Assembly (NCBI GenBank): GCA_016197205.1
Contig: JACPWG010000035.1
Span: forward strand, 47,798-111,797
DNA: 64,000 nucleotides
Origin: Planctomycetota bacterium
Lineage (GTDB): Bacteria > Planctomycetota > MHYJ01 > WSZJ01 > JACPWG01
Direction of reading: 5' to 3'
The notes below the pieces were generated by a model. It made no database searches. It was not told the DNA's origin and saw only the letters and a program-made list of their open reading frames with translations. Made by a program: the position numbers and the translations under genes. Position 1 is the stretch's first letter, and every line of letters starts with the position of its first letter. Positions 59,911-64,000 of this stretch are shown piece by piece.

Positions 59911-60005
59911 GTTGCGAATTCTGTTTCGTGTGGAAGTCCTAACGCGGCCGGTGGCCGCAACCAAATCCCCACCCCCCTTCGCTCGCTGCGGCGAGCTTCG
60001 GGGGG

Positions 60006-60066
60006 TATGCTAGTCCTTCCTGCAGGATTTGCGCCTGACGCGCAAATCCTGCGGGGGAATAGCATA
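60006..60066. repeat. Long perfect hairpin in the divergent promoter region
   Basis: GCAGGATTTGCGC (60022-60034) and its complement (60040-60052) form a 13-bp stem with a CTGAC loop; an outer stem TATGCTA/TAGCATA (60006-60012, 60060-60066) extends it. It could fold in either transcript or be an operator; position between the operon and the sigma gene favours a regulatory role or a repeat remnant. Confidence 0.65.
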
Positions 60067-60146
60067 GTATTTTTGGACTTGAGTGTGCGACTCGACCAGC
60101 GTAGAATCGCCGCTGCGACCCCGCTTCCGGCTTATGGACGTGATTT

Positions 60147-60175
60147 TTGGACAAATCCTGTTTTTCGACAATAAT
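60147..60175 (+). promoter_or_regulatory. Promoter of the ECF sigma gene
   Basis: TTGGAC, 17-bp spacer, AATAAT; 40 bp before the GTG start. Confidence 0.6.
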
Positions 60176-60215
60176 CCCGCCCCTTGCCCGTTGGTTTGGG
60201 CAGAGAGGTGAGGGT

Positions 60216-60800
60216 GTGAAGAGCGAGCTTGAAAGACTGAAGGCGGCACAGGCGGGAGACCGAGGGGCGCTGGAGCGGCTCCTGGTTCCCTTCCAGACGC
60301 CTCTTCTCAACTATCTCTATCGAATGCTCGGGGACAGACACCAGGCCGAGGATCTCCTTCAAGAGACCTTCGTCCGGGTGCTGCGGTCGCTGCACGGCTT
60401 CCGGCCGCCGGAGGGCGTGGATCCTGGGGGAGGGGAGGGCCCCTCGCCCCTGCTCGCGCGGTGGGTGTTTACCATCGCGACGAATCTCGCTCGAGACGCG
60501 CGCCGCGGACGACGCCGTGATCCGCAGCCTCTCGCGGACGCGGAGGTTGAGGCCCCAAGCCCGGCGGAGGGATCCGCGGAGGATGGCGGGCTGCTCATCG
60601 CGCTGGACGCCGCGATCCGGGGCTTGCCGGAGACGCAACGAGAAGTCCTGCTTCTGAGGATCCACTCCGGGTTGACCTTCGGACGAATCGCGGAAATTCT
60701 GGGGTGCCCGCTCAACACCGCGCTGGGCCGCATGCACTACGCTCTCAATCGCCTGCGCCGTTCTTTGCGTCCCTACATGGCGATGGTGCAAGAGAGGTAA
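60216..60800 (+). CDS. ECF-type RNA polymerase sigma factor
   Basis: 194 residues. Sigma region 2: LLVPFQTPLLNYLYRMLGDR, AEDLLQETFVRVLRSLHGF, WVFTIATNLARDARRGRRRD. Region 4: LIALDAAIRGLPETQREVLL, LRIHSGLTFGRIAEILGCPL, NTALGRMHYALNRLRRSL. A typical extracytoplasmic-function sigma of the group paired with a zinc-finger anti-sigma factor. GTG 60216 follows GAGGTGAGG. The anti-sigma gene lies 49 bp downstream; the divergent operon may be its target. Confidence 0.92.
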   Translation: MKSELERLKAAQAGDRGALERLLVPFQTPLLNYLYRMLGDRHQAEDLLQETFVRVLRSLHGFRPPEGVDPGGGEGPSPLLARWVFTIATNLARDARRGRRRDPQPLADAEVEAPSPAEGSAEDGGLLIALDAAIRGLPETQREVLLLRIHSGLTFGRIAEILGCPLNTALGRMHYALNRLRRSLRPYMAMVQER

Positions 60801-60849
60801 CGGCGGGTCACGAGGCCCGCTGGGAACGAACCGGTTTGCGAGGACGACC

Positions 60850-61524
60850 ATGGACTGCTCCGAGATGAGGTCGCGGGCCCTTGCTTACATCTATGGGGAG
60901 ATGCCTCTCGCAGAACGACGTAGCGCTGAAGGACATCTCGCCGGCTGCGAGAGCTGCCTGGCCGAGGTCAGGGGCATGTCGGACATGGCGGACCTGGTCG
61001 GAAAAGTCGAACAGGTGGTGCCCTCCACGGAGTTCCACCGGCGCTTCGATCGTTTGGTCACGGCGGAGGCAGCGCCTGCGCGAACGCGCAGGGCAAGCTT
61101 CCGAGGGCCCGCGAGCTCGCGGGCCCTCGTCGCCATCGCGGCGGGCATCGCCGTGTTGGCCTGGCTGCGCACGGAGTGGGCGCCCATCCCCTCCGGCACG
61201 AGGCTGACGCTTCCACCGAGTTGCCGGATCCAGGTGCCACTCGACCTGGCATGGCGGGACGGTGCCGATGCCGATCTCGAGAGCCTTCGCGACCGTGTGG
61301 GGCTAGCCGTGAACGCTACGGTCGACCCGGAGTCCGGGGTTTCCGAGCAGCAGGATACAGAAGGGCCTACCCCCTCCTGGTCGGAGGCGTGCTACACACT
61401 TGGAGCCGGGTCTGACGTCCTGCGTTGGAAATTGGACCCGAGCGCGAGCCCCCGGCTCGACCGTGATCTCGAGTGGATTCGTGGGGCCATCGAGTCCATG
61501 GGGGCGGATCTCGGCGAGGGCTAG
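60850..61524 (+). CDS. Zinc-finger anti-sigma factor
   Basis: 224 residues. MDCSEMRSRALAYIYGEMPLAE opens the anti-sigma domain; zinc motif HLAGCESCL (H29, C33, C36), a membrane helix about 89-107 (ALVAIAAGIAVLAWLRTEW) and a periplasmic domain. Presumed to bind and silence the ECF sigma factor made just upstream. Its TAG stop (61522-61524) is the first triplet of a MITE-like repeat. Confidence 0.85.
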   Translation: MDCSEMRSRALAYIYGEMPLAERRSAEGHLAGCESCLAEVRGMSDMADLVGKVEQVVPSTEFHRRFDRLVTAEAAPARTRRASFRGPASSRALVAIAAGIAVLAWLRTEWAPIPSGTRLTLPPSCRIQVPLDLAWRDGADADLESLRDRVGLAVNATVDPESGVSEQQDTEGPTPSWSEACYTLGAGSDVLRWKLDPSASPRLDRDLEWIRGAIESMGADLGEG

Positions 61525-61653
61525 CGGCCGGTTGACGAAGGCTGGACACGATGCCTGGGAGGCGCGGGCCTTCGATCCGCGGGAACGGCCACATGGGCTG
61601 CGACCGGCCGTGACAGAATAGACGACTGTGTCCCAAGTCCGTCAACGGGCAAC
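61522..61653. repeat. MITE-like palindromic element, family 1, copy C
   Basis: TAGCGGCCGGTTGACGAAGG start and GTCAACGGGCAACT end; internal part inverted relative to copies A and B. Its first triplet is the stop codon of the anti-sigma gene. Confidence 0.8.
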
Positions 61654-61718
61654 TCGTCCGCCGATTCAGGAATTCGGGCGAGCGACGCCCGGCGTACCCT
61701 GCTGTGGAGTCGCGAATG

Positions 61719-61926
61719 CCTGAGTACCGCTCCACGGAAGTCGGTGACCAACGGGCGAAGGCAAGTTTGGCCGCCCGCGAGGCGCGCGAGCAAGGCGTAG
61801 TCACGGAGAACTACGGCGAGCGAGCGCAACGCTTGCGCCCCGAAGCTCCCCAGCGCGAAGGGGGGAAGCGGGCGGCCGAAATCGCCGAGCAAATGGGTCC
61901 CCCAATTCTGTGGGGCGGTACTGAGG
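61719..61926. repeat. MITE-like element, family 3, long copy
   Basis: 208 bp with ends CCTGAGTACCGCTCCACGG and its complement TGGGGCGGTACTGAGG. The inside carries further inverted stretches (TTTGGCCGCCCGCG / CGGGCGGCCGAAA). One minus-strand frame is open through it but looks like repeat-encoded peptide. 61927-62220 shows nothing recognisable. Confidence 0.8.
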
Positions 61927-62220
61927 CCGCTTTTCTGAGCGGTACCCAGGTTTTCGTTGCGCCGAGTCGGGCTCCGATGGTTCCAGGCTTCAAAGTGGCT
62001 GGAGGCTCCGGGTGTGGTGCGGAGCGGTGTCGGCCGGAGAAGTGGTGATCCAGGTACCGGTTGCCCCGCGCTACCGGAGTTTTTGCTCTTCGCCCGGCTC
62101 GGTCGAGGCCTGCGGCAACCCGAAGTTGGCGACCGTCCAGGCTGCCCGCGACTGCCGCGTGCGGGGACAGCCGGTGTGAGATTCCACGAGAGCGATCGCT
62201 TGTACGATAGGAGACGGTCG

Positions 62221-63030
62221 ATGAAGAAAATTCTAGGCATGGCGCTATTGATCCCTTTCGCCGCCGGCTGGCTGACAGCTCGCCCCGCGCTTGCGCAAGA
62301 CAATCCCCCGGAGCGGCGCGGGCCTCGTGAGGATGTGCGACCTCCGGAACCTGGGGGGCCGGGCGGAGCCGGGGGGGCCGGCGGACCGGGCGGGGGGGAG
62401 TGGACGGGAGACGATCGCGACGGCCAGAGGGAGACGCGCGAGGCGCGGGAGAGGGAGGCCCGGGAACGGGAAGGGCGAGAGCGTCGCCCGGGACCTGGCT
62501 CCGGCCAGCCGGGGGGCCGGCAGGGGCGCCCCGGGCAGCCTGGCGCACCGGGCTTTCCGACCCTTGGCCCGGAGGACACCGCCCGAGTCGAGGCCTTCCT
62601 GAAGGAGTTCGATCCCGGCCGGCTCGAGAAGCTGCAGGCGATCCGGCGACAGAATCCGGAGGTTTTCGAGAACGCCCTTCGCGACGCCTTCATGGAGATG
62701 AAGCGACTGGAGCAACTCAAGCAGGAAGATCCGGAGCGGTTTGAACGGGTGATGTCCCAGCGGAGGTTGGAGGCGAAGAGCATGGACTTGGCCGCCCGGA
62801 TCAAGCGCGCGCCGGAGGGCGACAAGGTCGTGCTCAAGAAGGAACTGAAGGAGCTGCTGTCTCAGGTGTTTGACTTGCGGGAAGCGGAGCGCGAGGCGGA
62901 GGTGAAGGAACTGGAGCGTCAGGTGGCCAAGCTCCGGGAGCGGATCGCGAAGAGGAAAGAGAGCCGGGACAAGATCATCCAGGGGCGCGCCGCTGAGTTG
63001 TTGGGGGAGCGGGAGGACCTGGACTGGTAG
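62221..63030 (+). CDS. Secreted Gly/Pro-rich and coiled-coil protein
   Basis: 269 residues. Signal peptide ILGMALLIPFAAGWLTARPA (to about 26). Then a Gly/Pro and Arg/Glu-rich low-complexity part (PEPGGPGGAGGAGGPGGG; REAREREAREREGRERR) and, from about 125, charged helices (LEKLQAIRRQNPEVFENALR, REAEREAEVKELERQVAKLR) forming a coiled coil. The 'LQAIRRQNPEVFENAL' section resembles CpxP/Spy-like or DUF3106-type helices of the same locus. ATG 62221 follows AGGAGA. Function unknown. Confidence 0.7.
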   Translation: MKKILGMALLIPFAAGWLTARPALAQDNPPERRGPREDVRPPEPGGPGGAGGAGGPGGGEWTGDDRDGQRETREAREREAREREGRERRPGPGSGQPGGRQGRPGQPGAPGFPTLGPEDTARVEAFLKEFDPGRLEKLQAIRRQNPEVFENALRDAFMEMKRLEQLKQEDPERFERVMSQRRLEAKSMDLAARIKRAPEGDKVVLKKELKELLSQVFDLREAEREAEVKELERQVAKLRERIAKRKESRDKIIQGRAAELLGEREDLDW

Positions 63031-63069
63031 CGGGCCGTCGGTCGGGTCGGCAGTGGAGTCGGCAGGTGG

Positions 63070-63666
63070 ATGGCCTACACGATCGTGCGTGACGCCTGCG
63101 AGGGTGTCGCGGACTGTCTCCCGGTCTGCCCCACCGAGTGCATCCTTGGCGTGGGAGGGCAGACCAACGCGAAGGGGACCCGTTTCGTCAGGATCGACGC
63201 GCCGCGTTGCATCGACTGTGGCGCATGCCTCTCTGTGTGCCCGATCGAGGGGGCGATCCTGGACGAGTGGCAGCCCGCGCTCCAGCGGGATCCCCCGGGG
63301 CTGCCGTGCCTCCGGTGCAGGCGGGCGATCCCGCCGGGCTCGCGGTTCTGTCCATCCTGCCGCGCACCCGTCGCTTCGAAGTGCAGGTGGGAGGACATGG
63401 GCCTGCTGGATGCCGAGGGGCTTGGGCGCGTGGTGAAGGGGTTGGAGGTGGAAGACCTGTGCATTCTGTTGGGGACCGCGGAGCCCCTCCTGGCCAATCG
63501 TCTGGGCGCCGCCATTGCGCCGGATCGGGCGTGCGCCGTCGCCACGGATCTGCAGTGGGCTCCGGCCGCGACGGGGAGAAGGGCGGAGGAGGCCCGCTCG
63601 CGGGCAACCTTTCGCCTCATGCTGTTGGCCGCGAGGTCTGAGGTCAGCTACGAAGGACCTGGGTAG
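63070..63666 (+). CDS. Ferredoxin fused to zinc ribbon and FliG-C-like domain
   Basis: 198 residues. A 2x[4Fe-4S] or [3Fe-4S][4Fe-4S] ferredoxin (1-70) of the CEGVADC...CPTEC type: Cys 10, 16, 20, 24 and CIDCGACLSVC (47, 50, 53, 57). Then a zinc ribbon, CLRC...CPSC (80, 83, 94, 97). The C-terminal part (about 110-187) has the helical pattern of FliG C-terminal domains: RVVKGLEVEDLCILLGTAEP, ANRLGAAIAPDRACAVATDL, RAEEARSRATFRLMLLA. Electron-transfer unit plus a motor-type scaffold is an unusual mixture; the FliG match is inference by eye. ATG 63070; 39 bp after the preceding gene. Confidence 0.75.
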   Translation: MAYTIVRDACEGVADCLPVCPTECILGVGGQTNAKGTRFVRIDAPRCIDCGACLSVCPIEGAILDEWQPALQRDPPGLPCLRCRRAIPPGSRFCPSCRAPVASKCRWEDMGLLDAEGLGRVVKGLEVEDLCILLGTAEPLLANRLGAAIAPDRACAVATDLQWAPAATGRRAEEARSRATFRLMLLAARSEVSYEGPG

Positions 63667-63721
63667 GGGGGGGCCTCGCACAAGAGGACCAGCGCGGCGG
63701 GGCCGCAGCCAAGCGATGACG

Positions 63722-63980
63722 GAACCACAGATTTCCCAGGGCAGCCTATGGCCGCAACCAAACTACGACGAACCACAGATTTCACAGATTACACAGATTG
63801 CGACGATTCGAATCTGTGACACAAGCTCGCAAAAGCTTCTTCTTCTGGCAACGAATTCTCCGCAGAAAATTCGCGAAATTGGCGAAATGCGCGGTTCATC
63901 TTTCGGTGTTTTCGGCGTCTTCGGTGGCTCGTCCCTTTGGTTGCGGCCGGCGGCTGCCCTGGGAAATCTGTGGTTTTCGT
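63722..63980. repeat. ACCACAGATT family repeats and TTCGGTG repeat
   Basis: 63722-63820 repeats the hairpin and unit of 20042-20210 (AACCACAGATTTCACAGATT and GGCCGCAACCAAACTACG). 63901-63930 repeats the TTCGGTGTTTTCGGCGTCTT unit of 41570-41645. 63936-63978 is a further copy with GGTTGCGGCCGGCGGC and AAATCTGTGG. No gene in 63667-64000. Confidence 0.85.
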
Positions 63981-64000
63981 GGCGTTCGACCCAAGCAAAA

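Noticed and set aside
61730..61920. Open minus-strand frame through the family 3 element
   Set aside because: It follows the palindromic repeat and has no start or ribosome site; read as repeat-encoded.
63789..63998. 69-codon minus-strand frame at the right end
   Set aside because: Encoded by dispersed ACAGATT and TTCGGTG repeats; no ribosome site.

Overview
The window is high-GC bacterial chromosome (close to 70% GC by eye) with densely packed genes and long intergenic stretches filled with palindromic repeats. It has Hanks-type kinases with C-terminal TPR-like tails, an exosortase-associated TIGR04073 protein, DUF3106 proteins, HEAT-repeat/PDZ envelope proteins, an ECF sigma factor with anti-sigma factors, repeated GspE-N-like domains and a SpoIVB-type S55 peptidase in a genome that need not sporulate. 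This suits an uncultured member of the Planctomycetota or a close relative. That placement is inference; no rRNA or tRNA gene was found.

Layout. 1-4.3 kb: a truncated membrane kinase, then a small accessory block (HipA-like kinase, DUF3037 protein, an internally deleted Mrr-type restriction protein and a possible HTH remnant). 4.5-15.2 kb: one minus-strand aromatic supraoperon, trpE-trpG-trpD-trpC-trpF-trpB-trpA-aroH-aroF-tyrA-aroA, behind a clear promoter at 15215-15242. It couples DAHP synthase, EPSP synthase, chorismate mutase, prephenate dehydrogenase and the whole tryptophan branch. 15.5-26 kb: miaA, TIGR04073 protein, a carboxymuconolactone-decarboxylase-like protein, S55 peptidase, a secreted propeller protein, PilZ protein, PfkB sugar kinase and gltX. 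26-37 kb: a GspE-N repeat membrane protein, a GAF/SpoIIE phosphatase, a MacA-MacB-type efflux operon, a metallophosphoesterase, a second kinase, a lipoprotein and a GAF protein. 37-46.7 kb: SpoIID-like protein, a CofH/MqnE-like radical SAM protein lacking one cluster cysteine, an SDR, a HEAT/PDZ protein and polA followed by a GNAT fusion. 47-53 kb: a selenoprotein read through an in-frame TGA with a SECIS-like hairpin, a membrane protein and an FHA-AAA+ regulator, then a DUF885 peptidase. 53-64 kb: HEAT/TPR protein, purD, a lipoprotein, the DUF3106/anti-sigma operon divergent from an ECF sigma/anti-sigma pair, a secreted coiled-coil protein and a ferredoxin/zinc-ribbon fusion.

Two things stand out. 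First, the peroxiredoxin-like gene at 47251-47802 has TGA at codon 43, in the UxxC position of a family that normally has CxxC there, followed by a short hairpin with GU in its loop. Second, at least six families of palindromic or MITE-like repeats occupy the intergenic space, and several sit flush with genes: the first triplet of the terminal inverted repeat is the stop codon of miaA, the metallophosphoesterase, an anti-sigma factor, the PilZ gene and the pfkB gene, and the last codons of trpB lie inside another repeat.
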